Assembly: GCF_019799965.1 (NCBI RefSeq)
Contig: NZ_JABGCJ010000002.1
Span: forward strand, 248,001-312,000
Reading direction: 5' to 3'
Origin: Modestobacter italicus
Lineage (GTDB): Bacteria; Actinomycetota; Actinomycetes; Mycobacteriales; Geodermatophilaceae
DNA: 64,000 nt
The stretch's first letter is position 1. Every line of letters starts with the position of its first letter. Positions 28,301-36,466 of this stretch are shown piece after piece. The translations under genes were made by a program, and so were the position numbers. The notes below the pieces were generated by a model, which saw nothing but the letters and a program-made list of their open reading frames with translations, was not told the DNA's origin and did not search any database.

Positions 28301-29019
28301 GAGGTGCGGCACGCCGGCGGCAAGATCACCCCCGACGCCGTCACCGCGCTGCTGGACGCGGTGGGCAACGACCTGCGCGGGCTGTCGGCCGCCGCGAGCC
28401 AGCTGGTCTCCGACTTCGGCGGGGTGATCGACGCCGACGCCGTGGCCCGGTTCCACCGCGGCCAGGCCGAGGTGACCGGCTTCAGCGTCGCGGAGCGGGT
28501 GCTGGTGGGCGACACCGCCGGGTCGGTGGAGATGCTCCGCTGGGCGCTGGACCGCGGGGTGGCCCACGTGCTGATCGCCGACGCGCTGGCCGACGGGGTG
28601 CGCACCGCGGCCCGGGTGGCCTCGCTCAACACCACGAACATCGGCGACCTGGCCCGTCAGCTCAAGCTGCCTCCGTGGAAGGTGAAGAAGGCCCAGGCGC
28701 AGGCCCGGGGCTGGAGCATCGACGCGCTGCAGCAGGCGATCGGCGTCGCCGCGGAGCTCAACGCCGACGTCAAGGGCGCCGCGGCCAGCGCCGACTACGC
28801 GCTGGAGCGGGCGGTGCGCCGGATCGTCGCCATCCGCGCCGCCGGAGCCGGCGGACGGGCGCGCACGTCCCGCTGACGGTCGGTCGACCGACCCCCGGAA
28901 CGCGACGAGCCCCCTCCCGACAGGGAGGGGGCTCGTCGCGGAGCGGTGCGCAGCTCAGAGGCTGGCGGCCTTCTTGGCCAGCGCCGACTTGCGGTTCGCG
29001 GCCTGGTTCTTGTGGATGA
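25351..29019 (+). CDS. comEC: ComEC/Rec2 DNA-translocation channel, frame extended through holA
   Basis: Membrane channel for single-stranded DNA uptake. The protein shows N-terminal membrane helices and a DUF4131-like domain, the Competence core ([15 protein letters not shown], near residue 257, then about nine helices) and a C-terminal metallo-beta-lactamase domain ([19 protein letters not shown] near 588; HHGSGDAD). Family similarity ends near nucleotide 27720, about residue 790, the normal length. No stop codon follows: the frame stays open as Pro/Ala/Arg-rich sequence, crosses the whole of holA in another frame and stops only at 29019, 1222 codons in all. A lost stop, a frameshift near 27700 or a sequencing error could explain this. 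The GTG start is 2 nt after comEA. Confidence 0.75.
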   Translation: MHTRPAAPRRLRKPVHRVRATGRWSWVDLRLVPVAVTVWLLTLAAPHLGVPLLLTLTGGSAVVAAALLSGGGGRAGASVTVACLAALTVTGGLSAARAQDRLDSPLTGLAGRVVEVRLELDDDPRVLTAAGGPRALVRGSVTAVGDRAAGGEGVLLFGPAEEWTGLLPGQGVRLRAAVRAAGAADGVVAVLSARSPPEPVGGPGRGQLAAGALRSGLVASAARTLPERPAGLLPGLVVGDTSAMDPTLTAEFRRAGLAHLTAVSGANVAIVVALVLWPLRARGADRRVQAVVGVLAVVGFVVLARPGASVLRAGVMGGVALLALASGRARAAVPALATSVVVLLLLQPGLAVDGGFVLSVAATAAIVLLAPGWSRALRRRGTPRPVADALAVSAAAGLVTAPLIAALSGVVSVVSLPANLLAAPAVAPATVLGLLAALSSPVAPGLADVFSWLAGWPVRWLVLITERAAAVPDGVTGWPTGLPGAVLLTVLLAAGAWSLLRWPRLRLLALAALAGIVVVGWPLRQATRGWPVPDTVVVACDVGQGDALVLPTGPGEAVLVDAGPDPALVDGCLDRLGVDRLPLVFLSHLDADHVGGLAGALTGREVGDVATGTLTPTDERRPVLDAAVAAAGARHVVLRPGDRRTVGTARFEALAPDPALAVPGGEPNDLSLVLRATQRGLRVLLTGDLGAGAEARLVASGIDLSADVVKVPHHGSGDADPGFLSATGAAVALISVGADNTYGHPADRLLDMLAGMRVHRTDRDGDVAVSGSAEDWGVAVRGPDDALRATAASSDPGGPGPGPPIRPPAPAAVVRPRTPAAACRRALVAGRSGRHPVAAWPRARTDPCPDLPAPRRGGRGGAAARSRGVGRAGRGARAPPRQRGARAGRRRAAGRAAGRRAGPLAVRRPPARRGHRGAGVGGRTGRLLDQLHQGPGPGAHAGRGAQRRQAERGTHQGIQERRGSGRRLPEDQLGGGAGRLRAQRGAARRRQDHPRRRHRAAGRGGQRPARAVGRREPAGLRLRRGDRRRRRGPVPPRPGRGDRLQRRGAGAGGRHRRVGGDAPLGAGPRGGPRADRRRAGRRGAHRGPGGLAQHHEHRRPGPSAQAASVEGEEGPGAGPGLEHRRAAAGDRRRRGAQRRRQGRRGQRRLRAGAGGAPDRRHPRRRSRRTGAHVPLTVGRPTPGTRRAPSRQGGGSSRSGAQLRGWRPSWPAPTCGSRPGSCG
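27875..28876 (+). CDS. holA: DNA polymerase III delta subunit
   Basis: Opens the sliding clamp as part of the clamp loader. The 333-residue protein has the AAA+-like fold without a P-loop typical of Hol[18 protein letters not shown] at the start, [16 protein letters not shown] in the middle, and the C-terminal collar region with [11 protein letters not shown]. The GTG chosen matches the family N-terminus. The whole gene lies inside the open frame that continues from comEC, but its own frame is the conserved one. Confidence 0.92.
   Translation: MPAQTPAPTSRLRVVAGEEELLRARAVSAVRAAVRERHPDSEEHELAAAGLPVGQLADVLAPSLFGGHRLVVVTGVQESAAALADSLISYTKDPDPELTLVVVHNGGKRNEALIKAFKSAGAAVDDCPKISSAGERVAFVRNEVRHAGGKITPDAVTALLDAVGNDLRGLSAAASQLVSDFGGVIDADAVARFHRGQAEVTGFSVAERVLVGDTAGSVEMLRWALDRGVAHVLIADALADGVRTAARVASLNTTNIGDLARQLKLPPWKVKKAQAQARGWSIDALQQAIGVAAELNADVKGAAASADYALERAVRRIVAIRAAGAGGRARTSR
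28901..28940. terminator. Bidirectional terminator between holA and rpsT
   Basis: An 18-bp perfect stem (28901-28918 with 28923-28940) closes a GACA loop between two convergent genes. Confidence 0.85.
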
Positions 29020-29215
29020 CGCCCTTGCTGGCGGCCTTGTCCAGGGCCTTCGAGGCGGTCACGAGGGCGGCGGTCGCCGCCTCCTTGTCCCCGGCGTCGG
29101 CGGCCGTGCGGAAACGCCGCACCTGCGTCTTCAGGGCGGACTTGACCGCGACGTTGCGCTTGCGCGCGATCTCGTTGGTCTTGATCCGCTTGATCTGGGA
29201 CTTGATGTTCGCCAC
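28955..29215 (-). CDS. rpsT: 30S ribosomal protein bS20
   Basis: Small-subunit protein that binds 16S rRNA early in assembly. The 86 residues begin [15 protein letters not shown] and are rich in Lys, Arg and Ala, as expected. As in most actinobacteria it lies alone and opposite to holA. The GTG start matches the universal N-terminus. A leader of about 78 nt separates it from a TATCTT -10 box. Confidence 0.95.
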   Translation of the reverse strand: MANIKSQIKRIKTNEIARKRNVAVKSALKTQVRRFRTAADAGDKEAATAALVTASKALDKAASKGVIHKNQAANRKSALAKKAASL

Positions 29216-29300
29216 GCGTGAGCCTCGGATGTGTCGCAGGGAGGTGTACTTCTGACAGTGCGTCCGCGGCGCAGCACAGCGCACTGCGGACCGGCCTCAC

Positions 29301-29306
29301 AAGATA
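29301..29306 (-). promoter_or_regulatory. rpsT -10 element
   Basis: TATCTT on the minus strand, leaving a leader long enough for S20 autoregulation (inference). Confidence 0.4.
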
Positions 29307-29336
29307 CCAGCTCGCCCGCAGCGACCCAACCTGCGA

Positions 29337-30293
29337 TCACCCGCCCACCCGTCGCGCCGTCCAGGTCAGCGCGGCTTCGTGGAAACGCCGCTGGAAGGCC
29401 CGCAGCGTGGGGAGTCCGGGCGGCGCCGGCTGACGCATGCCGTGGGCCCACATGCCGGTCATCGCCGCCACCAGGTCGGTGACCACGGCGGGGTCGGCCG
29501 CTGCGACGAGCGGGGAGCGGTCCAGCAGCCTCTCCGGGTCCACCCCGCCCTGTGTGGTCGCGTCGAAGGCGAACAGCACCGTGTCCACCCAGTCGGCGCC
29601 GCGGGCCGCCCAGGCCCAGTCGACGAAGGTCACGGTGCCGTCGGGGGCCAGCAGCATGTTGTCCGCCCGCAGGTCGGCGTGCACCAGGGTGTCGCCGGCG
29701 AGCCAGCCGGCGGCGGCGAGTCGTTCCGGCGCGGCTCCGAGCCAGTCCAGGTGGGCGGCCTCCCAGGGGTCCAGGTCGGCCGGTGGCTCGGCGGCGAGCT
29801 CGGCCCAGGCCGACAGCGACCGGCCGAGGCGCTCGGAGACGGTGGGCAGCCCGGCGACCGGGCAGGGCGTGGCGGTCCGGGCCAGCTCGGTCAGCCCGTC
29901 GGCGACGGCAGCCGCGGTGTGCGGCGTCCAGGGCAGGGGAGGGGAGTCGCCGTCCACGGCGTCGAGGACGAGGGCCACCCACCGGTCGTCACCGTCGGCC
30001 CACTCGACGAACGCCCGGTGGCCGGGCGCGGGCACCGACGGCGGCAGCACGCTGGTCACCGCGGCCTCGGCGCGCACCAGGCCGGGGGTGTCCGGGTTCA
30101 GCGGCGTCCCGACGGCCTTCACGAACGCCCGGCTGCCGTCGGCGCAGGTGACGACGGCGGCCGGGCCCGGGGAAAAGCCGCCGGTGCGAGGTGACACGGC
30201 GGCCACCGGGGAGCCGAGGGCCGCGTCGATCGCCGTCCGCAACCCCGCCGGGAGTCGGTCGTAGGGGAGGCGTGGACTGCCGGGGACGGACAC
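29337..30293 (-). CDS. APH-family phosphotransferase
   Basis: A 318-residue protein of the aminoglycoside phosphotransferase/choline kinase fold. The catalytic loop reads HADLRADN, with His205, Asp207 and Asn212, followed by the metal-binding VDWAWA. Members phosphorylate antibiotics or small alcohols; the substrate cannot be named and resistance should not be assumed. The GTG start is the best in-frame choice near the divergent lepA promoter, although the N-terminus is uncertain by a few codons. Confidence 0.8.
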   Translation of the reverse strand: MSVPGSPRLPYDRLPAGLRTAIDAALGSPVAAVSPRTGGFSPGPAAVVTCADGSRAFVKAVGTPLNPDTPGLVRAEAAVTSVLPPSVPAPGHRAFVEWADGDDRWVALVLDAVDGDSPPLPWTPHTAAAVADGLTELARTATPCPVAGLPTVSERLGRSLSAWAELAAEPPADLDPWEAAHLDWLGAAPERLAAAGWLAGDTLVHADLRADNMLLAPDGTVTFVDWAWAARGADWVDTVLFAFDATTQGGVDPERLLDRSPLVAAADPAVVTDLVAAMTGMWAHGMRQPAPPGLPTLRAFQRRFHEAALTWTARRVGG

Positions 30294-30369
30294 CGGGACA
30301 CCGTGGGCGACGGTGTCCGTCCGGGCAATCGCTTTACCCGGGGCGCGGGCGTGGGACGATGGCGGCACT

Positions 30370-32202
30370 GTGACGACTCCCGCTGCCACCGATCCCGCCC
30401 GGATCCGGAACTTCTGCATCATCGCCCACATCGACCACGGCAAGTCGACGCTGGCCGACCGGATGCTCGAGGTGACCGGCATCGTCGAGGGGCGCCAGAT
30501 GCGCGCCCAGTACCTCGACCGGATGGACATCGAGCGCGAACGCGGCATCACCATCAAGTCGCAGAACGTGCGCCTGCCCTGGAAGGTCGGGGACGAGGAG
30601 TTCGTCCTCGACATGATCGACACCCCCGGGCACGTCGACTTCACCTACGAGGTGTCCCGGTCGCTGGCCGCCTGCGAGGGTGCAGTGCTGCTCGTCGACG
30701 CCGCCCAGGGCATCGAGGCGCAGACGCTTGCGAACCTCTACCTGGCGATCGAGAACGACCTCACGATCATCCCGGTGCTCAACAAGATCGACCTGCCCGC
30801 GGCGCAGCCGGAGAAGTTCGCCGCGGAGATCGCCGGCATCATCGGCTGCGACCCGGCCGACGTGCTGCGGGTCAGCGGCAAGACCGGCGTGGGCGTCCCG
30901 GACCTGCTCGACGAGATCGTGGCGAAGATCCCGGCCCCGGTCGGCGATGCCGACGGCCCCGCCCGGGCGATGATCTTCGACTCCGTGTACGACATCTACC
31001 GCGGCGTCATCACCTACGTGCGGGTCGTCGACGGCCGGATCAGCGGCCGCGAGCGGATCAAGATGATGTCCACCGGCGCGGTGCACGAGCTGCTGGAGAT
31101 CGGGGTCATCGCCCCGGAGCCCAAGCCGGTCGAGGGGCTCGGGGTCGGCGAGGTCGGCTACTTCATCACCGGGGTGAAGGACGTCCGGCAGTCCCGCGTG
31201 GGCGACACCGTGACGCTCCAGCACAAGCCGGCCGCCGAGCCGATCGGCGGCTACAGCGACCCCAAGCCGATGGTCTACTCCGGCCTGTACCCGATCGACG
31301 GCAGCGAGTACCAGCTGCTGCGCGAGTCGCTGGACAAGCTGCTGCTCAACGACGCGGCCCTGGTCTACGAGCCGGAGACGTCGGCGGCGCTGGGCTTCGG
31401 TTTCCGCGTGGGCTTCCTCGGCCTGCTGCACCTGGAGATCGTCCGGGAGCGGCTGGAGCGCGAGGGCGGGCTGTCGCTCATCTCGACCGCGCCGAACGTC
31501 GTCTACCGGGTGGTGATGGAGGACGGGTCCGAGGTCACCGTCACCAACCCCAGCGACTGGCCGGCAGGCAAGATCGACAAGATCTTCGAGCCGATCGTCA
31601 ACGCCACGATCATCGCTCCGAGCGACTACACCGGCGCGATCATGGAGCTCTGCCAGAGCCGCCGCGGGTCGCTCACCGGGATGGACTACCTGTCCGAGAC
31701 CCGGGTGGAGCTGCGGTACACGCTGCCGCTCGGCGAGATCATCTTCGACTTCTTCGACGCGCTGAAGTCACGCACCCGCGGGTACGCCTCGCTGGACTAC
31801 CAGGAGGCCGGTGAGCAGGAGTCCGCGCTGGTCAAGGTGGACATCCTGCTGCAGGGCGAGGCCGTCGACGCGTTCTCCGCGATCGTGCACAAGGACAAGG
31901 CCTACAGCTACGGCGTCCTGATGGCCGGCAAGCTGCGCGAGCTCATCCCGCGCCAGCAGTTCGAGGTGCCGATCCAGGCCGCCGTCGGCTCCCGGGTGAT
32001 CGCCCGCGAGACGGTGCGCGCGATCCGCAAGGACGTGCTGGCCAAGTGCTACGGCGGTGACATCACCCGCAAGCGCAAGCTGCTGGAGAAGCAGAAGGAG
32101 GGCAAGAAGCGGATGAAGATGGTCGGCCGCGTCGAGGTCCCCCAGGAGGCGTTCGTCGCCGCGCTCTCCACCAACGAGTCGACCGCCGCCAAGCCCAAGT
32201 GA
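30370..32202 (+). CDS. lepA: Elongation factor 4 (LepA)
   Basis: Ribosome-dependent GTPase involved in back-translocation and initiation quality. The 610-residue protein has AHIDHGKST at 19-27, [17 protein letters not shown]-like domains II, III and V, and the LepA-specific C-terminal domain rich in Lys/Arg. The start GTG fits the family (a short tail before [16 protein letters not shown]). Its stop overlaps the next start as GTGA. Confidence 0.95.
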   Translation: MTTPAATDPARIRNFCIIAHIDHGKSTLADRMLEVTGIVEGRQMRAQYLDRMDIERERGITIKSQNVRLPWKVGDEEFVLDMIDTPGHVDFTYEVSRSLAACEGAVLLVDAAQGIEAQTLANLYLAIENDLTIIPVLNKIDLPAAQPEKFAAEIAGIIGCDPADVLRVSGKTGVGVPDLLDEIVAKIPAPVGDADGPARAMIFDSVYDIYRGVITYVRVVDGRISGRERIKMMSTGAVHELLEIGVIAPEPKPVEGLGVGEVGYFITGVKDVRQSRVGDTVTLQHKPAAEPIGGYSDPKPMVYSGLYPIDGSEYQLLRESLDKLLLNDAALVYEPETSAALGFGFRVGFLGLLHLEIVRERLEREGGLSLISTAPNVVYRVVMEDGSEVTVTNPSDWPAGKIDKIFEPIVNATIIAPSDYTGAIMELCQSRRGSLTGMDYLSETRVELRYTLPLGEIIFDFFDALKSRTRGYASLDYQEAGEQESALVKVDILLQGEAVDAFSAIVHKDKAYSYGVLMAGKLRELIPRQQFEVPIQAAVGSRVIARETVRAIRKDVLAKCYGGDITRKRKLLEKQKEGKKRMKMVGRVEVPQEAFVAALSTNESTAAKPK

Positions 32203-32852
32203 GCGGCCGGGTCCTCGCCGTCTGCGTCTCGGGCGCGGACCTGCTGCCGCTGCCGGGCAAGCGCCCGAACCGCTCCGGCATCGACAAGAAGCCGGTCGAG
32301 GGCCGGGTCGCCGTCGGGGAGCTCGGGCTGGACGGCGACGTGCAGGTCAACAGGAAGCACCACGGCGGGGAGGGGCAGGCGGTCTACGCCTACGCCCAGG
32401 ACGACGCCGACTGGTGGGCGGCCGAGCTCGACCGCGAGCTGCCGCCCGGCCGGTTCGGGGAGAACCTGCGCACCACCGGGCTCGACCTGCGCAACGCCGT
32501 CATCGGCGAGCAGTGGCAGGCGGGGACGGCGCGCTTCGAGGTGACCGCCTGGCGCACCCCGTGCGCCAACTTCGCCCGCTTCTGGGGAGTCCCGGACCTG
32601 GTCAAGCGGTTCGCCGCCCACGGCGCGACCGGCGCCTACCTCCGGGTGCTGCAGACCGGGGACGTCGGCGCGGGCGACGCCGTCACGGTCGTCTCCCGGC
32701 CCGACCACGGGATCACCGTGGAGACGGCGTTCCGGATCGTGATGACCGAGAAGGCCCGGCTGCCCGAGCTGACCCCGATCCTGCCGTTCCTGGCGGAGAA
32801 GGACCGGCCGGTGCTGGCCGCGAAGATCGAGCGGGTCGCCGCCCGGGCCTGA
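32199..32852 (+). CDS. MOSC-domain protein, YiiM-like
   Basis: A 217-residue protein of the MOSC family, related to the C-terminal domain of molybdenum cofactor sulfurases and to YiiM. It carries the family motifs [32 protein letters not shown] and the Cys-containing [11 protein letters not shown] segment. YiiM-type proteins reduce hydroxylated compounds with molybdenum cofactor; this is the likely but unproven role. It overlaps lepA by 4 nt and converges on the oxidoreductase with a 6-nt gap. Confidence 0.85.
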   Translation: MSGRVLAVCVSGADLLPLPGKRPNRSGIDKKPVEGRVAVGELGLDGDVQVNRKHHGGEGQAVYAYAQDDADWWAAELDRELPPGRFGENLRTTGLDLRNAVIGEQWQAGTARFEVTAWRTPCANFARFWGVPDLVKRFAAHGATGAYLRVLQTGDVGAGDAVTVVSRPDHGITVETAFRIVMTEKARLPELTPILPFLAEKDRPVLAAKIERVAARA

Positions 32853-32858
32853 GCGGCC

Positions 32859-33824
32859 TCAGACCGTGAAGACGATCTTCCCGGCGGTGCGGCCGTCGAG
32901 CATCCGCTCGAAGCCGTCCCGGGCCTGGCTCAGCGGCAGCTCCACGTCGATGACCGGGCGCACGCCGGTGATCCGGCACATCTGGATCAGGTCGTCGAGC
33001 TCGTCGCGGGTGCCCATCGTGGAGCCGATCACCGACAGCTGGGTGAAGAACACCCGGTTCAGCTCGGCGCCGGGGTTGAACCCGCTGGTCGCCCCGCAGG
33101 TGACGACGACGCCGCCGGGCTTCAGCGACTTGATGCTGTGGCTCCAGGTGGCCTCACCCACGGTCTCCATGACGCCGTCCACCCGCTCGGGGAGGCGGGC
33201 GCCGGACTCGAACGCCTGGTCCGCGCCGAGCGCGAGCGCCGCCGTCCGCTTCTCCTCGCTGCGGCCGGTCACCCACACCCGGTAGCCGGCCGCGCGGCCC
33301 AGCGTGATCAGCGCCGTCGCGACGCCACCGCTGGCGCCCTGGACCAGGATCGTCGACCCGGGGCGCAGCCCGGAGCGGACGAACAGCATCCGGTAGGCGG
33401 TCAGCCAGGCGGTGGGCAGGCAGGCGGCCTCGGCGAAGGAGAGCTCGGCGGGCTTGGGCACCAGGTTGCGCCGGGGGACGACGACCTCCTCGGCCAGCGT
33501 GCCCTGGTGGACCTCCGACAGCAGCGAGCGCTTGGGGTCCATCGTCTCGTCGCCGGTCCAGCCGGGCGAGGAGATGACCGCGTGCACGACGACCTCGTTG
33601 CCGTCCTCGTCCACGCCGGCGGCGTCGCAGCCCAGGGTCATCGGCATCCGCTCGGCGGGCAGGCCGACCCCGCGCAGGCTGAACAGGTCGTGGTGGTTGA
33701 GTGAGGCAGCCTTGACCGTGACCGTCGTCCAGCCCTCGGGCGCCTCCGGTGCGGGGCGGTCGCCCACCTCCAGCACGGAGAGCGGGTCCTTCGGGGCAGG
33801 GGTGGAGACGAAGGCAGCCAGCAT
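32859..33824 (-). CDS. Zinc-binding-type alcohol dehydrogenase (MDR family)
   Basis: A 321-residue medium-chain dehydrogenase/reductase with an N-terminal GroES-like domain (SLNHHDLFSLRGV, TLGCDAAG) and a Rossmann domain whose nucleotide motif is VQGASGGVATALITL. The segments around the catalytic zinc resemble quinone oxidoreductase-like members. The substrate is unknown. It is transcribed in the same direction as selD but has its own -10 box, so a link to selenium use is not implied. Confidence 0.85.
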   Translation of the reverse strand: MLAAFVSTPAPKDPLSVLEVGDRPAPEAPEGWTTVTVKAASLNHHDLFSLRGVGLPAERMPMTLGCDAAGVDEDGNEVVVHAVISSPGWTGDETMDPKRSLLSEVHQGTLAEEVVVPRRNLVPKPAELSFAEAACLPTAWLTAYRMLFVRSGLRPGSTILVQGASGGVATALITLGRAAGYRVWVTGRSEEKRTAALALGADQAFESGARLPERVDGVMETVGEATWSHSIKSLKPGGVVVTCGATSGFNPGAELNRVFFTQLSVIGSTMGTRDELDDLIQMCRITGVRPVIDVELPLSQARDGFERMLDGRTAGKIVFTV

Positions 33825-33830
33825 GCTCGC

Positions 33831-33836
33831 AACGTA
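33831..33836 (-). promoter_or_regulatory. -10 element of the MDR oxidoreductase
   Basis: TACGTT on the minus strand ends 6 nt before the ATG at 33824, which supports that ATG over upstream in-frame codons. Confidence 0.5.
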
Positions 33837-33882
33837 ACCGAGCCGGAGGGCGGCAGCGACGTGGGTCACGTCGGCGAGCAGC

Positions 33883-34890
33883 TCACCGGACGACGACGGC
33901 GTGCTCCTGCTGGGCGACGAACTCACCGATCACCGGGGCGCCGGGCACCTCGCCGCCGAGCAGCAGCCCACCGGAGGTCTGCGCGTCGGCGAGCAGCAGC
34001 GCCTCGTCCTCGCTGACCGCCGAGAGGTCGGCGTGCGGGCGCACCCAGTCCAGGTTGCGGCGGGTGCCGCCGGAGACCCAGCCGTCGGCCAGCGCCTGCC
34101 GCGCGCCGGCCAGGTACGGGACGGCGGCGGCGTCGACGACCGCGGTCACCCCGCTCGCCCGGGCCATCTTGTAGAGGTGCCCGAGGAGGCCGAAGCCGGT
34201 GACGTCGGTGCCCGCGCGGATGCCCGCCGCGACGGCGGCGACGGACGCCTCCGCGTTGAGCGCGGTCATCGAGGCCACCGCCTCGGGTGACGTCTCACCG
34301 GTGTTCTTGTGCCGGCTGTTGAGCACACCGACGCCCAGCGGCTTGGTCAGCGACAACGCCGTCCCGGGGGTCGCCGCGTCGTTGCGGATCAGCCGGTCGA
34401 GGTCGACCAGGCCGGTGACCGCCATCCCGTACTTGGGCTCCGGGTCGTCGATGGAGTGGCCGCCGCCGACGTGGCAGCCGGCCTCGTGCGCGACCTCCAG
34501 CCCGCCGCGCAGCACCTCGGCGGCGAGCTCCGCAGGCAGCACGTCCCGCGGCCAGCCCAGCAGGTTCACCGCCATGACCGGGGTGCCGCCCATGGCGTAG
34601 ACGTCGGAGAGCGCGTTGGCCGCGGCGATCCGGCCGAAGGTGTAGGCGTCGTCGACCACCGGGGTGAAGAAGTCGGTGGTGAGCACCAGCCCCTGCCCGC
34701 CGGCGGTCCGCACGACCGCAGCGTCGTCGCCGTCGTCCAGCCCGACGACCAGCTCGGCCGCGGGGTCGCGCGGGCCGGTGTGGGTCAGGCCGGCGACGAC
34801 CGCCTCCAGCTCGCCGGGCGGGATCTTGCAGGCGCAGCCTCCGCCGTGCGCGTACTGGGTGAGCCGGACGGGCGAGGCGGTGGTCGTCAC
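33883..34890 (-). CDS. selD: Selenophosphate synthetase
   Basis: Makes selenophosphate from selenide and ATP, the selenium donor for Sec-tRNA formation. The 335-residue protein has the catalytic loop HGGGCACK with Cys19, Cys21 and Lys22; the position that is selenocysteine in some SelD proteins is cysteine here. Further motifs include LTTDFFTPVVDDAYTFGRIAAANA and VGGGHSIDDPEPKYG. It is divergent from selC and selA, and together with selB completes the pathway within 4.3 kb. The GTG start lies 7 nt after TAGATT. Confidence 0.95.
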   Translation of the reverse strand: MTTTASPVRLTQYAHGGGCACKIPPGELEAVVAGLTHTGPRDPAAELVVGLDDGDDAAVVRTAGGQGLVLTTDFFTPVVDDAYTFGRIAAANALSDVYAMGGTPVMAVNLLGWPRDVLPAELAAEVLRGGLEVAHEAGCHVGGGHSIDDPEPKYGMAVTGLVDLDRLIRNDAATPGTALSLTKPLGVGVLNSRHKNTGETSPEAVASMTALNAEASVAAVAAGIRAGTDVTGFGLLGHLYKMARASGVTAVVDAAAVPYLAGARQALADGWVSGGTRRNLDWVRPHADLSAVSEDEALLLADAQTSGGLLLGGEVPGAPVIGEFVAQQEHAVVVR

Positions 34891-34897
34891 GGGACCG

Positions 34898-34903
34898 AAT
34901 CTA
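34898..34903 (-). promoter_or_regulatory. selD -10 element
   Basis: TAGATT, 7 nt before the selD start codon. Confidence 0.5.
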
Positions 34904-34948
34904 TGCCGCCCGGGTCCGTGCCCGGCGGGGGTCCTCTGCCGACGTGCG

Positions 34949-34954
34949 TAGGCT
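34949..34954 (+). promoter_or_regulatory. selC -10 element
   Basis: TAGGCT ends 7 nt before the first base of the mature tRNA, so the transcript may start at the mature 5' end and need little or no RNase P trimming. Confidence 0.5.
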
Positions 34955-34961
34955 CGGTGGT

Positions 34962-35057
34962 GGAGGCGTCAGGGTGTCTGGTGGCCCCCGCGGCCTCTAA
35001 AGCCGACGTGGTCGAGCATCTCGGCCAGGCGGGTTCGATTCCCGTCCGCCTCCGCCA
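34962..35057 (+). tRNA. selC: Selenocysteine tRNA with CUA anticodon (reads UAG)
   Basis: 96 nt including an encoded CCA. Tests for tRNA-Sec are met: an 8-bp variable arm with a 3-nt loop (35009-35016 with 35020-35027), a long D stem with a 4-nt TGGT loop, T loop TTCGATT, discriminator G, and a location beside selD, selA and selB. The anticodon loop is CTCTAAA, giving anticodon CTA at 34997-34999; E. coli tRNA-Sec has CTTCAAA with TCA at the same place. It should therefore insert selenocysteine at UAG. Acceptor pairs 1-7 are perfect and pair 8 is U opposite C, while G67 can pair with C85 to extend the T stem, so the stack is 13 bp as 7+6. UAG-directed selenocysteine has been reported in Geodermatophilus and Blastococcus. 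Confidence 0.95.
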
Positions 35058-35116
35058 GCTCCCCGGCCGGCCAGGTCGCCCCGACCTGGCCGGCCGGTCC
35101 GCGTCCAGGGTCGACC

Positions 35117-35122
35117 TAGGCT
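35117..35122 (+). promoter_or_regulatory. -10 element of the selA leader
   Basis: TAGGCT ends 7 nt before a GTG that opens a 9-residue ORF leading into selA, which suggests selA is transcribed separately from selC. Confidence 0.45.
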
Positions 35123-35129
35123 CGTCGGC

Positions 35130-35159
35130 GTGCCCGTCGACCTGAGCCCGCTGCCGTGA
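35130..35159 (+). CDS. Putative 9-residue leader ORF before selA
   Basis: The mini-ORF encodes VPVDLSPLP and its TGA overlaps the selA start as GTGA. Its GTG is placed where a leaderless message would begin. It could couple ribosome loading to selA; no regulatory sequence is otherwise visible. It may not be a functional peptide. Confidence 0.4.
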   Translation: MPVDLSPLP

Positions 35160-36466
35160 CCGCGGACCTGCGCCGCGCCGTCCCCCGCACCGACGCGCTG
35201 CTGGCCGACCCGCAGCTGGTGACCGCCGCCGCGCGGCTGGGCCGGGACCTGGTCAAGTCGGCCGTCCAGTCCGCCCAGCAACGCGTCCGGGACGGCGAGA
35301 TCGGCCCGGACGACGTCGTGGCGACCGTGCTGCGTGAGCTGCCGGGCACCGCGAGCAGCCTGTCCCCGGTGCTCAACGCCACCGGGGTGCTGGTGCACAC
35401 CAACCTCGGCCGGGCCCCGCTGTCGGCCGCCGCCGTGGACGCCGTCGTCGCGGCCAGCGGCACCACCGACGTCGAGCTCGACCTGGGTACCGGCCGCCGG
35501 GGACCGCGCGGCGCGGGGGCGCTGGACGCGCTGCTGGCGGCGGTCCCCGCCGCCGAGGCCGCGATCGTGGTGAACAACTGCGCGGCGGCGCTGGCGCTGG
35601 TGGCGACGGCGTTCGGTGGCGAGCTGGTCATCGCCCGCGGTGAGCTGGTCGAGATCGGTGACGGCTTCCGGATCCCCGAGCTGCTGGTGTCCACCGGCGC
35701 CCGGCTGCGCGAGGTCGGCACGACGAACCGGGCGGCGCTGGCCGACTACACCGCCGCGCTCGGGCCGGACACCGGCGCGGTGCTCAAGGTGCACCCGTCG
35801 AACTTCGTCGTCCGGGGGTTCACCCGGGCCGTGGAGGTCGCCGAGCTGGCTCCGGCGCTGGCCGGCACCGGGGTGCCGCTGGTCGCCGACGTGGGCAGTG
35901 GCCTGCTGCGCCCGCACCCCGCGCTGCCCGACGAGCCCGACCTGCAGAGCACGCTGGCCGCCGGTGCCGACCTGGTGCTGTGCAGCGGCGACAAGCTGCT
36001 CGGCGGTCCGCAGGCCGGCATCGTGCTGGGCCGCGCCGACCTGGTGCAGCGGCTGCGGCGGCACCCGCTGTACCGCGCGCTGCGGGTGGACAAGACGACG
36101 CTGGCGGCGCTCGAGGCGACGCTGCGCGGGCCGGTGCCGCCGGTGCGCGCGATGCTGGACGCCGATCTCGCCGGGCTGCAGGACCGGGCCGCCGCGGTCG
36201 CCGACGCGCTGCGGGCCGCGGGGGTCGCGGCGGATGCGGTGCCGTCCACCGCCCGGGTCGGCGGGGGAGGGGCGCCGGAGTTCGAGCTGCCCAGCGCGGC
36301 CGTAGCGCTCGACGCCCGGTTCGCCGAGCCGCTGCGCCGCGCCAACCAGCCGGTGGTCGGCTACCTGGAGGGCGGCCGGACGCTGCTGGACCTGCGCAGC
36401 CTGGCCCCGGACGACGACGCCCGGCTGGTCGCCGCGGTCCGGGAGGTGGCCGCCCGGTGGACGTGA
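35156..36466 (+). CDS. selA: L-seryl-tRNA(Sec) selenium transferase
   Basis: PLP enzyme that converts Ser-tRNA(Sec) to Sec-tRNA(Sec) using selenophosphate. The 436-residue protein has the N-terminal tRNA-binding region with [16 protein letters not shown] near 80 and the PLP lysine Lys280 in [12 protein letters not shown]. It recognises tRNA-Sec mainly through the D arm and elbow rather than the anticodon, which would make an anticodon change tolerable (family knowledge). The GTG start is overlapped by the mini-ORF stop; selB begins within its last codons. Confidence 0.95.
   Translation: MTADLRRAVPRTDALLADPQLVTAAARLGRDLVKSAVQSAQQRVRDGEIGPDDVVATVLRELPGTASSLSPVLNATGVLVHTNLGRAPLSAAAVDAVVAASGTTDVELDLGTGRRGPRGAGALDALLAAVPAAEAAIVVNNCAAALALVATAFGGELVIARGELVEIGDGFRIPELLVSTGARLREVGTTNRAALADYTAALGPDTGAVLKVHPSNFVVRGFTRAVEVAELAPALAGTGVPLVADVGSGLLRPHPALPDEPDLQSTLAAGADLVLCSGDKLLGGPQAGIVLGRADLVQRLRRHPLYRALRVDKTTLAALEATLRGPVPPVRAMLDADLAGLQDRAAAVADALRAAGVAADAVPSTARVGGGGAPEFELPSAAVALDARFAEPLRRANQPVVGYLEGGRTLLDLRSLAPDDDARLVAAVREVAARWT

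Noticed and set aside
30294-30369. Antibiotic resistance island at the APH-fold gene
   Set aside because: There are no mobile-element traces and composition equals the flanks; the family has many housekeeping members.
34962-35057. Leucine, serine or amber-suppressor tRNA instead of tRNA-Sec
   Set aside because: The 8-bp variable arm, long D stem with 4-nt loop, 13-bp acceptor/T stack and location among selD, selA and selB fit tRNA-Sec only.
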